Assembly (NCBI GenBank): GCA_019694835.1 | Contig: JAIBBE010000050.1 | Location: forward strand, 1-64,000 | Length of the DNA stretch: 64,000 nucleotides | DNA from: Fimbriimonadaceae bacterium | GTDB taxonomy: Bacteria > Armatimonadota > Fimbriimonadia > Fimbriimonadales > Fimbriimonadaceae | Direction: 5' to 3' | Shown: piece after piece, positions 52,475-60,774 of the stretch | Layout: each line of letters opens with the position of its first letter | Position numbering within the stretch: position 1 is the stretch's first letter | Made by a program: the position numbers and the translations under genes | Notes under the pieces: model-generated | Seen by the model: the letters and a program-made list of their open reading frames with translations, nothing else | The model's database searches: none | Told to the model about the DNA's origin: nothing

Positions 52475-52646
52475 GCCTAAGGACGAGCCGATTACCGATC
52501 CGTCGGCAGTAATTGCGGAGACTCTGGCCGAGGTTGAGGACGTGTCTGTTCCGGGCCAGGGGTTCGGACAGAGCGGGGTCTCGGTTCACGTTGACCACGC
52601 TTCCGAAGATGCCGGCGGGACGCCAGCGGTACGGGGTGAAGGCTAA
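52464..52646 (+). CDS. Small tail-region protein, 60 aa
   Basis: 60 aa. Its ATG overlaps the end of the preceding gene by 11 bases, and its stop shares a base with the tail tube start. It is acidic and probably disordered. The tight tiling supports it as a gene, but no family is recognised. Confidence 0.5.
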   Translation: MRREPKDEPITDPSAVIAETLAEVEDVSVPGQGFGQSGVSVHVDHASEDAGGTPAVRGEG

Positions 52647-53113
52647 TGCCGAGCATTCCCGTTTGGCTGCTGGCCAAGAACATCACGGCGGTGACGGTCA
52701 CGCCTCAGTCGGTCGGGGCCAACGGTGCGCTGACCGGTGCGACCGCGATTCCACTCGCTGCCAAGCTGCGCGATCTTGACGACGAACTGGAGACGCAGAC
52801 CGAGGAAATCAACCCGATCACGTCGGGTCGTCTCAACAACGTCCCGATGGCGGACGGCTACCGCTGCGCGATCGAGTTCCTTGGCGTCAACGATGGCACC
52901 GATCCGGACCCGATGATGACGGCATGGCTCGCCTACGACATCTTCAAGATCGCGTACACGATCGGCACCGCGTCGGGATCAGTGAAGGTCAAGACGATCT
53001 ACGGCTGCCGGGCTCGAAAGAGCTTCAAGACGCAGGGCAAGGGAGCGCCGCAGCTGCGGTTCGAGATCCTCTGTGTCGACGTTGGCGCGACCGACTTCGT
53101 GACGTTCGCCTGA
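52646..53113 (+). CDS. Major tail (tube) protein
   Basis: 155 aa. SIPVWLLAKNITAVTVTPQS begins a beta-rich fold with the typical loop EETNPITSGRLN-like (EEINPITSGRLNNVPMADGY) and a C-terminal strand QLRFEILCVDVGATDFVTF, as in tail tube proteins. A hairpin repeat follows, then the frameshifted tail chaperones, the usual order. No sheath gene is present, so the tail is non-contractile. Confidence 0.75.
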   Translation: MPSIPVWLLAKNITAVTVTPQSVGANGALTGATAIPLAAKLRDLDDELETQTEEINPITSGRLNNVPMADGYRCAIEFLGVNDGTDPDPMMTAWLAYDIFKIAYTIGTASGSVKVKTIYGCRARKSFKTQGKGAPQLRFEILCVDVGATDFVTFA

Positions 53114-53123
53114 CCGGCCCACA

Positions 53124-53158
53124 CCCTAGCCCTCCCCCACGAGAGTGGGAGAGGGAAT
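53124..53158. repeat. Copy of the host hairpin repeat within the tail module
   Basis: CCCTCCCCCAC GAGA GTGGGAGAGGG forms a 10-11 bp stem followed by AATTTT, so it can act as a terminator or attenuator. Its reverse complement nearly equals the host element at 3393-3425. Confidence 0.75.
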
Positions 53159-53171
53159 TTTCAGAGCACTT

Positions 53172-53669
53172 ATGAACGGAAACCCTTTGATGATTCGCCG
53201 GAAGCGGCGCGAGCATATCGACGTGATTCTCCACGACTGGGATCAGCCCGAGGGCGCGCAGTCTTACGAGCTGAAGCTGTGCCGGCTGACCGGCAACGAC
53301 GTGCTTCGTGCGCAGTCGCTGTGGGAAGAACTGACGCAGATTTACGCGCTCGGCAGGACGCCTCTGCCGCCGGTCGATGATCAGCCGGTGATCGTGTCGA
53401 GCGGTGCCTGCCAGCTTGCGGCTTACCTTTACACGGCCCAACGCGAGACCGACCCCAAGGAAGGCGGGGTCACGGTCGAGTCGCTCTTTGCGATGATGAC
53501 GAGTGACGTGCTGCTCGCTCAGATGCAGCAGGTGTTCTCGGCGGTCCTGCCGCTGCCGACGCCGCCTCAACTGGACGAGAAGGGCGAGAAGAAGCAGGGG
53601 CTGGTGTTCGTCGACCCTTTATCCTCTGGCGCGACGCAGCCGTCCGCGTCTGCGCAGGAAACTTCCTAG
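53172..53669 (+). CDS. Tail assembly chaperone, short form (G analogue)
   Basis: 165 aa from the ATG at 53172. IDVILHDWDQPEGAQSYELK, CRLTGNDVLRAQSLWEELTQ and a helical middle resemble G-type tail chaperones. It ends in the zero frame at TAG 53667-53669 after a Ser/Thr-rich tail. Near its 3' end is the -1 slippery site CCCTTTA. Gene order (tail tube, chaperone, tape measure) supports the call. Confidence 0.78.
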   Translation: MNGNPLMIRRKRREHIDVILHDWDQPEGAQSYELKLCRLTGNDVLRAQSLWEELTQIYALGRTPLPPVDDQPVIVSSGACQLAAYLYTAQRETDPKEGGVTVESLFAMMTSDVLLAQMQQVFSAVLPLPTPPQLDEKGEKKQGLVFVDPLSSGATQPSASAQETS

Positions 53670-53896
53670 GCCACCCCGAACTCATGGCGCGGGCCGATAC
53701 GGCCCTCTGGTCAATCAATGAGCGTCTCGGGTCGCTGTGCGGCTTCCTGGGTGCTCCGGCTGCTGGTTGCGCGATGCCTGAGCCGTCGATCGACTGGGTG
53801 GGCGAGCTGCTTGAGACGTTCAGGTCGGATGAGGACGAGGGCGCGGATCCGAACAAGGACCCGCTGGCCAATATTCCCGGGACGATCACGGACTAG
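53172..53896 (+). CDS. Tail assembly chaperone, -1 frameshift fusion (G-T analogue)
   Basis: Predicted 241-aa product formed by -1 slippage at 53615-53621, continuing in the -1 frame from 53621 with ILWRDAAVRVCAGNFLGHPE, ADTALWSINERLGSLCGFLG and a C-terminal acidic stretch (FRSDEDEGADPNKDP) to TAG at 53894-53896. The first ATG of that frame is 53684, but the protein-like sequence begins just after the slippery site, which favours frameshifting over a separate start. Lambda gpG-gpT is the model: the fusion binds tape measure and recruits tail tube. Confidence 0.75.
53615..53655 (+). other. Programmed -1 ribosomal frameshift signal
   Basis: Slippery heptamer CCCTTTA (53615-53621) is in the X XXY YYZ phase of the zero frame. 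After a 7-base spacer, GCGCGACGC (53629-53637) pairs with GCGTC-T-GCGC (53646-53655) with one bulged base: a 9-bp stem in the usual position. Confidence 0.82.
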
Positions 53897-53903
53897 GCGG
53901 CTT

Positions 53904-53911
53904 CGTTCTTT
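53904..53911 (+). promoter_or_regulatory. CGTTCNTT late box between chaperone and tape measure
   Basis: CGTTCTTT; its G is 11 bases before a TTG at 53916 that opens a 23-codon frame. The tape measure start is 99 bases further. Confidence 0.5.
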
Positions 53912-53915
53912 CGGG

Positions 53916-53987
53916 TTGGCCTGGCATGGTGTCGCGGGAGAGCCGCGAACGGCGTCTTTGGACTGGATTCCGCTCATGAAACACTAG
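53916..53987 (+). CDS. Possible 23-aa micro-ORF
   Basis: TTG start after a late box; 23 aa rich in W (LAWHGVAGEPRTASLDWIPL MKH). It lies between the chaperones and the tape measure. Composition is protein-like, but its reality is uncertain; it could be a leader peptide or a relic of a longer chaperone. Confidence 0.3.
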   Translation: MAWHGVAGEPRTASLDWIPLMKH

Positions 53988-54002
53988 GCCGCAATCGCTC
54001 TT

Positions 54003-55421
54003 ATGCCCATCGTCATCAACGTCGCGACTCAGGCAGACCTAGGGGTCTTCAAGGACCTCGTGAAGGCACTTGGCCAGGCCAAGCAAGCCACCGCTGGCTT
54101 TGCTCAGGCGACCGGGCCGTACACGGGCGGGTCCGGTCGGGGCTCGAAGCCTCCTCAGGTCGGACCGACGCAGATGGACCTGTTCAAGTACTTCGATGGC
54201 ATGAACAAGGCCACGAAGGGCGGATTCCAGAGCCAGCGAGACGACGCGCTTCGGCGGGCATTTCTCGGCGCGCAGCAGCGCTTCCTCCAGTCTGGCGACC
54301 CAGCGGCACTGCGGCAGATGAACGCGCTCTCTGGGCAGGTTGCGAAGCTGGGGCAGGGTTCGGGTGGGCTTGGCCAGGCGATCCAGCGCGCGATCATGTC
54401 GACGCGGTTCGGGGTGGGTGGTGGCGGAGGTGTTCAGCCGCTGATCGGCCAGGTGGCGAACGTCCTGGGGAAAGCTGGCCCGATCGGCATGGCGGTGACG
54501 GCGGGCGCCGCGGTGATCGGTACCTTTGTCGGCTCAGTCCAGAAGGCATCCGAGAGCATTAACCAGTTCACCGACGGGATGCTCAGCGCTCAAACTACGG
54601 CAACGACATACGCACGAATCAGCGGGCTGGGTGCACTCGTCGGCGGGGATCCGGCGTCGGTGGCGAGGAACGTTATCAATCAGGCGCGGAACGACCCATG
54701 GGCCGCACAGCAGGCAATGCGATCTGGAATCAACCCGTTTATGCCTGATTGGACGCAGGACTATGGGGACGCTTTTGAGAGAATCGCGAGGAGCTTCCAG
54801 GGCCTGTCAATGAGGGATGCTCAGTTGAAGGCGAACCAAATGGGAAGCCCTGAGTTGGCGAAGCTGGCCTTTGCGACGCCTTCCGATGTGGCGCTGATTA
54901 AGAGAGCCATGCAACCTCTAACCGGGAAGCAGATGCAAGAAGCTGCTCAGTTTTCGCTCCACGCCGCGGCCGCACAAATGTCGCTAAATCGAACGTTCGA
55001 CGAGCTGGCAGGCATGTTTCTACCCGCAGCCACGTCGGCCCTAAAGGACTTCACGGGAGCGCTCTCGGGCATCACCAAGTGGGTAGCGGAGCACGAATCA
55101 GGAGTTCGAGGTGCCCTCGGACCGGCTGCTGGCGGCGAGAAGGGTTGGGAGGCAATCAAAGGGTATGGAGGCATTGGCGGCAACAAGATTTGGGATTGGA
55201 TCTTTGGCCCGGATGGAAAACCAGAAAAGAAGTCGTCATCAGCCAGCAATGATCTTCGAGACAACACGGAGGAGCTTCGCAAGTTGAACGCTAACATGCG
55301 AGAGAACGGCATCTACGGGGGCGGCGGACGGGCCCAGCGTGCAATTCCGCGGAGAGCGAGGAACGGACACTACCTGAACGAAAGGGCGCTTCGTGAGGCC
55401 ATGCAGGGCGGCCTGCTGTAG
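54003..55421 (+). CDS. Tape measure protein
   Basis: 472 aa. It begins with VINVATQADLGVFKDLVKAL, has helical low-complexity stretches, a central hydrophobic segment (AVTAGAAVIGTFVGSVQ) and a Gly/Arg-rich C-terminus (GIYGGGGRAQRAIPRRAR). At about 1.5 angstrom per residue the tail would be ~70 nm, short for a siphovirus. The C-terminal two thirds have a more AT-rich codon style than the first third, suggesting mosaic exchange. An in-frame remnant of another tape-measure C-terminus lies at 55605-55754. Confidence 0.75.
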   Translation: MPIVINVATQADLGVFKDLVKALGQAKQATAGFAQATGPYTGGSGRGSKPPQVGPTQMDLFKYFDGMNKATKGGFQSQRDDALRRAFLGAQQRFLQSGDPAALRQMNALSGQVAKLGQGSGGLGQAIQRAIMSTRFGVGGGGGVQPLIGQVANVLGKAGPIGMAVTAGAAVIGTFVGSVQKASESINQFTDGMLSAQTTATTYARISGLGALVGGDPASVARNVINQARNDPWAAQQAMRSGINPFMPDWTQDYGDAFERIARSFQGLSMRDAQLKANQMGSPELAKLAFATPSDVALIKRAMQPLTGKQMQEAAQFSLHAAAAQMSLNRTFDELAGMFLPAATSALKDFTGALSGITKWVAEHESGVRGALGPAAGGEKGWEAIKGYGGIGGNKIWDWIFGPDGKPEKKSSSASNDLRDNTEELRKLNANMRENGIYGGGGRAQRAIPRRARNGHYLNERALREAMQGGLL

Positions 55422-55430
55422 AATGAGTCC

Positions 55431-55604
55431 GTGCGTCCAGACTTTCAGATGCGCAAGAAGCGGTCCGACCTGGTCAATGCAATCGCAATAGCGGTTGTCG
55501 TTGGTGCGTTCTGCCTTTTGGGGATTCTGATTCTCGGGGTTATGGCTCCGCGGTCAACACGCGAGCCTGCACCTAGTGGACCGATTCTCCAACAGGGTCG
55601 CTAG
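55431..55604 (+). CDS. Small membrane protein, 57 aa, after tape measure
   Basis: 57 aa from a GTG at 55431. One transmembrane helix (NAIAIAVVVGAFCLLGILIL) after a basic N-terminus (MRKKRSD) and a Pro-rich tail. It lies 9 bases after the tape-measure stop and in the same frame. Its frame continues after TAG (55602-55604) into a tape-measure-like C-terminus. Function unknown. Confidence 0.6.
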   Translation: MRPDFQMRKKRSDLVNAIAIAVVVGAFCLLGILILGVMAPRSTREPAPSGPILQQGR

Positions 55605-55754
55605 GGGAACGGCCCGCTTACGCGAGCCTTGGGCGACGGGCGAGGCATCTATGGTGGCGGCCAGCGGGCTCAGCGGGCGTTGCCGTCTCGGCTGAAGGGC
55701 TTCTACTTCAACGACCGGGCGTATCGGCAGGGGCTGTCGACGGGGCTGCTGTAA
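55605..55754 (+). pseudogene. Remnant of a second tape-measure C-terminus
   Basis: After the TAG at 55602-55604 the same frame reads GRGIYGGGQRAQRALPSRLK, then FYFNDRAYRQGLSTGLL and TAA. This aligns residue by residue with the end of the tape measure (GIYGGGGRAQRAIPRRAR...LNERALREAMQGGLL). It looks like the old C-terminus left behind when recombination replaced the tape-measure gene. No start codon of its own is apparent. Confidence 0.65.
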
Positions 55755-55845
55755 GAGGGCCCCGGTTCCCGCCAAGGGGAGAGCAAATGCGGGTCGGGAC
55801 GCCTCTTTGGGGTCATTGTATCACGGGTTTGCCGCTAGATCGGCC

Positions 55846-55853
55846 CGTTTCTT
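55846..55853 (+). promoter_or_regulatory. CGTTCNTT-type late box before the tail tip gene
   Basis: Variant CGTTTCTT; its G is 13 bases before the ATG at 55860. Confidence 0.55.
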
Positions 55854-55859
55854 TCCTTC

Positions 55860-58820
55860 ATGCCCTCTTCCGCTCAGACGACGCCTGGCCGACGAACCAG
55901 GATCACGATCGGGCACATGCCGGAGGTCGTCACTCAGCTTCCCTTCGTTTATGAGCGGCGGGCGGACGAGATTGCGCGGGGGACGCAGGCGGCGGACGTC
56001 GAAATCAAGTACGTCGAGGCCATCGGGCTCCGGCTGCGGGCTCATCAGGACGATGTCGGTCGGCTGTTTGAGCGCGCGGATGCGCAGGACAAGTTCCTCA
56101 CGGGCGCGGCGGTCCAGATCGCCGACAACTGGGGCACTCAGCTCGTTCACCGGCAATACGACTACCCCGAGCTGAACTATGTCGACACTGGCGCAACCAC
56201 GACGGTGCCGATGTACGAAAAGCGGGTTCCGGCGGGGGCTGACTGGGACGGGCGGCTCGACGCCGACGAGGCGGCCTTCCCTGGGCCGGTTAGCTCTGAG
56301 GACCCGAGTCCGCTCGATCGGGTGTTCAAGACCACGGAGGTCCACCGGCCCGACCACGCGCTGTATCTAATCGCGTTCGTGCCGTTTTCGCCTGCGCGCG
56401 GCGGCCCCTGGGGGACGATCTACTTCACGGGTCCGGCAGGGACGAACAAGGCGGGAATGGGCACGGGGCAGTACGCTTGCAAGGCCTACATGGACGGCAA
56501 GTGCCGACTCTACGAGCGGTGCAAGACCGGCGGAGACCTCACGGGCAGGGCGTGGGTGCGGCGGTTCGAATTCGAGTACGCGATTGACCCGGGTCCGGAT
56601 CGGCTGTACTACATCCGGATCGAGAGCAACGCCTCGGAGTCGTGCGGATCTTCATGGAAGGGCTCGATCATCACCTTTTCGTCCTACCAGCAGGCGCCTA
56701 TCTCGAAGTCGCTGCGGTCGCAGGGCATTCTCGGCGTCGTAAACTCGGCGGCAACCATCGGGGTGTCGGGGTCGAAGCCTCCGGCGGTGTACAAGGTGCC
56801 GTTGGAGGAGGTTCACCCACCCGAGTTGCAGCCGGTCCGGGTCGATTTCCGGCGCGACGTTCGTGGGCTGCTCTCGGTGTCGAACGCATCGTTCCCGGAG
56901 TCGGTGACTTTCGACGATGACCCGTTCGTGGTAACGGGTTGGCCGACGGCGGGGACGCCGATGCGGGTGGAATGGTACGGCGACTTTCCGCCTGGGTGCG
57001 ACCTCGACATTCGCCTTCGAGACGCCACGACAGACGCGGAACTTCCCGACGGCGAGCTGACCGTTCACGACTGCTTGGGCGGGGTGCGCGAGTACCCGAT
57101 GACCGCGCACGAGCCCTCGCACCGGCGGTTCTACGCTCGCATCACGATGACCAGCGACGGAGACGTGACGCCGACGCTGATCCGGTACCGAATCGTTCGT
57201 CGCGGAACGATCGACAATCCCGAGTTTGATACGGTGGTTCTGCCCACGGCGCGGGCTGGCTCGAACGGACTCGGGCGACAGGAGATCGTCGACCTGGTCG
57301 AAATCGAGGACGCCACCGATGACCCGGCCCAGGAGGCGGCGTCGGTCGTGATTGCCGACTTCACGGCGGAAATGCCTGAACTTCAGTACAAGGTTCGGCA
57401 GCCGGTTGACGTGGACGTGGTTGACGGCAGCGGCAACATCGTCACGAAGCTCGCGCGGTTCTACATCAACCCGAACGAGAGCGAGCAGATCGCGGGTGAG
57501 CTGGTGGGCGACCCGGCGAAGGTCTGGCCGAAGGCGGGTGCGCGCCGTTACAGACTCTCGGGCAACGGCGAAGCGACGCGGCTCAAGTCGATGCTGTTCC
57601 CGCACCGGTGGAGTCTGCTCGATGAGCCAGCGGAAGGCGAAGGGACGCCGGTCAACACTATGAAGGTGACCTCGGGCCTTGCCACCGCTTTCGAGTTTGC
57701 TGGGTATCTCGAAGCGGCGGGGCGGGTCGATGTGCCGGACCTTCCCATTCGGTTCTTCCCCGGCGATGCCGACTCTCAAGACCTGATTGTCGAGCCGTTC
57801 GCGGAGATTTACCCTTGGATCGTGGAGAATGCGCGGGACTACCTTGGCGGCTGGCCGGTCCACGACCTCAACGCGGGCGACGACGGCATGTGGCGGATTA
57901 TCCAGCAGAAGCGGCCACCCTACAACGTCGTGATGCGCTTCACGGGTCTGCACCCGGGCGCGGGCAAGCTGCCGCACCTGCTGGCGTCGTATCCGGTCGA
58001 CAATGGGATTGGGGACTTCTCGACGCAGCTGATCCCGCACAACTTCATCGACCGCGAAGGGGCCAAGCGCCACACCGAGCCGCCTGAGGGCAACTGCGTC
58101 ATGGTCTTGGGCGGCGTTCCGGTCGGCGGGGCCCAAGTCGCGTCTCAGCTCACGCAGTTCCTGTTTAACCCGGTTTCTTGCAACTTCTTCAACCTGGCTT
58201 CAAGCCACGACCATTACCCTGATCCGTCTTCACCCGACTTCATGGGCGGCGACGCGGTTCCGATTGTGGTGATCGACGCCACGCTCTCGGAGCCGGAAGC
58301 GGTGAACTGGGTCGGTCGGCGGGTCTTCGATTACTCCTGCTACGCACGGGAGTATTGGTCGTTCCACGCTCCGCTGCGCTACATCGTCGACGTGACGGAC
58401 CCCTATCAGACTTACCCTCGGAAGCTGCGGTTTGGCGACGTGGTCGAGGTGCTGCAGGCCGACGGTGTGACCTGGACGACGTTCCTCGTGGTGCGCTGCT
58501 CGCCCTCGTATCAGCAGGACGGCTTCCAGTTCGCGCGGTATGAGTTGGTGACCTCATCGGTGATTCAGCGCTTCGGGATGCCGGTGGGGGCTTTCGACCT
58601 GTTCGTGCTTGAGAAAATGCGGCGCAGGGCCCTTCAGCGGTCGCAGGGGCGTGGGTATCGGTCGCAGTTCCTGCGGACGGCGAACCGGAAGGTCGAGGTC
58701 GGGGCGTCGTCGATGGTGATGTCTCCGGCGATGCAGATGGGTCCGATCCAGGAGATCGATCCGGGCGAGGCGACGTTTGGGACGTTCAACTTCATGCCGG
58801 ACTATGATCCGGTGCCTTAG
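55860..58820 (+). CDS. Large tail tip or baseplate hub protein
   Basis: 986 aa. It begins after a late box with no Shine-Dalgarno. Beta-rich throughout, with Cys pairs in the first third (YACKAYMDGKCRLYERCKTG), a middle domain containing RVDVPDLPIRFFPGDA, and a C-terminal KLRFGDVVEVLQADGVTWTT and FQFARYELVTSSVIQRFGMP resembling late parts of tail hub proteins. No catalytic motif recognised. Position directly after tape measure supports a distal tail role. Confidence 0.65.
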   Translation: MPSSAQTTPGRRTRITIGHMPEVVTQLPFVYERRADEIARGTQAADVEIKYVEAIGLRLRAHQDDVGRLFERADAQDKFLTGAAVQIADNWGTQLVHRQYDYPELNYVDTGATTTVPMYEKRVPAGADWDGRLDADEAAFPGPVSSEDPSPLDRVFKTTEVHRPDHALYLIAFVPFSPARGGPWGTIYFTGPAGTNKAGMGTGQYACKAYMDGKCRLYERCKTGGDLTGRAWVRRFEFEYAIDPGPDRLYYIRIESNASESCGSSWKGSIITFSSYQQAPISKSLRSQGILGVVNSAATIGVSGSKPPAVYKVPLEEVHPPELQPVRVDFRRDVRGLLSVSNASFPESVTFDDDPFVVTGWPTAGTPMRVEWYGDFPPGCDLDIRLRDATTDAELPDGELTVHDCLGGVREYPMTAHEPSHRRFYARITMTSDGDVTPTLIRYRIVRRGTIDNPEFDTVVLPTARAGSNGLGRQEIVDLVEIEDATDDPAQEAASVVIADFTAEMPELQYKVRQPVDVDVVDGSGNIVTKLARFYINPNESEQIAGELVGDPAKVWPKAGARRYRLSGNGEATRLKSMLFPHRWSLLDEPAEGEGTPVNTMKVTSGLATAFEFAGYLEAAGRVDVPDLPIRFFPGDADSQDLIVEPFAEIYPWIVENARDYLGGWPVHDLNAGDDGMWRIIQQKRPPYNVVMRFTGLHPGAGKLPHLLASYPVDNGIGDFSTQLIPHNFIDREGAKRHTEPPEGNCVMVLGGVPVGGAQVASQLTQFLFNPVSCNFFNLASSHDHYPDPSSPDFMGGDAVPIVVIDATLSEPEAVNWVGRRVFDYSCYAREYWSFHAPLRYIVDVTDPYQTYPRKLRFGDVVEVLQADGVTWTTFLVVRCSPSYQQDGFQFARYELVTSSVIQRFGMPVGAFDLFVLEKMRRRALQRSQGRGYRSQFLRTANRKVEVGASSMVMSPAMQMGPIQEIDPGEATFGTFNFMPDYDPVP

Positions 58821-58823
58821 AGC

Positions 58824-58831
58824 CGTTCGTT
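58824..58831 (+). promoter_or_regulatory. CGTTCNTT late box before 58839
   Basis: CGTTCGTT; its G is 14 bases before the ATG at 58839, 3 bases after the previous stop. Confidence 0.62.
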
Positions 58832-58838
58832 GGGTTTC

Positions 58839-59048
58839 ATGGCTTCTTGTGCGCGTCGGCGGCGCTTTGACGGTGGGTGGATCGAGTTTCGAGCAGGAGG
58901 TACGCCTGAGTTCGTCGAGCGCGTGAAAGCGGCGATGGAGCGGGCCGTGAAGGTGGAGCGGCTGACGGACAAAGCGGCGCGCGAGCATCCGGACTACGTT
59001 CCGCCGAGGCCGCCTCGTCGCGGTGGGTGCGGAGGTTCGGGTGGTTAG
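58839..59048 (+). CDS. Small basic tail-region protein
   Basis: 69 aa, strongly basic with paired Cys at the end (GGCGGSGG). Central helix (EFVERVKAAMERAVKVERLT). It is started by a late box and overlaps the next gene by 8 bases. Function unknown. Confidence 0.6.
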   Translation: MASCARRRRFDGGWIEFRAGGTPEFVERVKAAMERAVKVERLTDKAAREHPDYVPPRPPRRGGCGGSGG

Positions 59049-60771
59049 GCGAAACGTCGGGCCGCGCAACTACCGCTTCAAAGCCGTCTTCACTCCCGCG
59101 GGGAGCTATTCAGGGATTGGGGTCGGGGTCACTTCGTTCGGTACGGCGACGATCCAGTGGGGCGCGGACTTTCCTGCGCAGGGCGTTCGGGCGACGTATG
59201 GAGTGGCGGACAGTCCGGCGGCTTCGGGTGGTTCGCTGGTCATCGAGTCGCCGTACTTCACCACGATCTCGATCGGGATTCTCTCGTACATCGGCGCGGA
59301 CGTCGAGATCGAGATTGACGGGCTCAGCTTGAGCGTTCCGCCGCCCTGCACGGGCTCGACCTGGTCGTTCACCGAGATGCGGATATTCGTGGACGGCGCG
59401 CCGCTGCTGACGCTGGGGCCGACGGGCGGGACCGACTCCTACAGCCACCGGAAGAACTGGATGGGCATGGAGGCCGAGGACTCGCCAGCATCGCTCCGGC
59501 CCTGCGGGCCTGGCTGCCCTGGGCCGGGCGTCGTCTCGACGCTCGGTCAGACCACGCAGGTTTACGGCGGCTACCAGATCGACGATGGCTCCGGCTACGC
59601 GAGCGAAACGGTGGCGATGCTGGCGGCGGGTGTCCTTGCTCCTGGCGCGGTGGCCTGCCGGGACGACGGATGCGACTGTACGGAGGACTTGCCCGGGATT
59701 ACTGGGACAGATTCTTACGCTGTCCTGGTGGCGGCAGGGTCTTATTTCTATGCCAGCGATACCGTGAGCGTGGAGGATTGTTACTGCCCTACCGATCCGC
59801 CGACCTTCGCGGGGACGATCCATCTGCATGATTCCTTCGCGCGCAGGTGGCGGCAGTACGCTTACGTTCACATCGTCTCGACCGCGCACGGGATTCCGTA
59901 CACCGGGGTTCGGAAGGACACCTGCTGCGGCTGCGCTTGCATCGTGGTTCCTGATGACTGCGACTTCGATGATGATGCGGACACCGAAGCGATCACCTAT
60001 TGCGAGACCTATCGGTACGTTGAGTCTTGGGTCGGGCACGACTACTGCGCGTTCGACTGGATTCCCTGCCCTGATCCGCCAGGCGGAAACTGTGGCTCGC
60101 TCTTCGAGAACGACCTCTGCTTCTACCGGGCATCCGTGCATGTTTATTGGCCGACAGAGCCCGGCTGTGGCGGTGAGTCGGCTTCGGAGCCTCACAACTC
60201 GCGCGACTTCCTGGGCCGGTACACGCGGGTTGCGTCGAAAGACGGGCAGCTATGGCTACTCCGGGCTGACGCAGGGTCGCCTCGAAGCGGCTGGCACCAC
60301 GAACTGCTGTGGGGCTCGAACGTCGAGCGTCCGCGCGGGCTCTGGAACCGGGAGTTCGCCTTTGAGCTGGTTTACCGCGATACCTCAGACGGGCACGTTT
60401 ATTGGACTCGGTCGACCGATGATTGCAACACCTTCGAGACTCCCGAGCTGCTCTTCATGGCATCCAAGTACCCCGATCCGTTCCACGACTCCCGGTGGAC
60501 GGGCTTTGCCGTGTTCAGGCACGACTCGGGATCGAGCGGGGTCGGCAAGATCTACCTGCGGCTGCGTGGCCCGCACGACAATGCGCATGGCGCAGAGTTC
60601 ACGGTCAAGGACGCGGCGGGCGTTGCGATCTCGTTTGAGGATGAGTCTTTCGGCATCACCGTGCCCTCGATCGGACCGAACGCCTGGGTTCTCACGGCAA
60701 AGAAGGCCGGTGACACTGAGCCCTCGGAGTGGGAATCGACTGACAACGGCGCTTCATGGGAGCAGGTTTAG
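59041..60771 (+). CDS. Cysteine-rich tail protein
   Basis: 576 aa from a GTG at 59041 with GGAGG 5 bases before it (59023 is a weaker alternative). Many Cys pairs (CTEDLPG..., KDTCCGCACIVVPDDCDFDD, CFYRASVHVYW...), and the C-terminal half has BNR-like elements (SGWHHELLWGS, DGHVYWTRSTDDCNTF, DNGASWEQV). It is probably a fibre or tip protein stabilised by disulphides. No enzymatic site is recognised. Confidence 0.65.
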   Translation: MVRRNVGPRNYRFKAVFTPAGSYSGIGVGVTSFGTATIQWGADFPAQGVRATYGVADSPAASGGSLVIESPYFTTISIGILSYIGADVEIEIDGLSLSVPPPCTGSTWSFTEMRIFVDGAPLLTLGPTGGTDSYSHRKNWMGMEAEDSPASLRPCGPGCPGPGVVSTLGQTTQVYGGYQIDDGSGYASETVAMLAAGVLAPGAVACRDDGCDCTEDLPGITGTDSYAVLVAAGSYFYASDTVSVEDCYCPTDPPTFAGTIHLHDSFARRWRQYAYVHIVSTAHGIPYTGVRKDTCCGCACIVVPDDCDFDDDADTEAITYCETYRYVESWVGHDYCAFDWIPCPDPPGGNCGSLFENDLCFYRASVHVYWPTEPGCGGESASEPHNSRDFLGRYTRVASKDGQLWLLRADAGSPRSGWHHELLWGSNVERPRGLWNREFAFELVYRDTSDGHVYWTRSTDDCNTFETPELLFMASKYPDPFHDSRWTGFAVFRHDSGSSGVGKIYLRLRGPHDNAHGAEFTVKDAAGVAISFEDESFGITVPSIGPNAWVLTAKKAGDTEPSEWESTDNGASWEQV

Positions 60772-60774
60772 CGC

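Noticed and set aside
53684..53896. Independent gene starting at ATG 53684
   Set aside because: Protein-like sequence in this frame already begins at the slippery site 53621, so a -1 fusion is the better explanation.
54003..55754. Possible stop-codon (amber) recoding by the phage
   Set aside because: Only this one locus shows in-frame TAGs with continuing sequence; many other phage genes end cleanly in TAG and no suppressor tRNA is present. A recombination remnant explains it.
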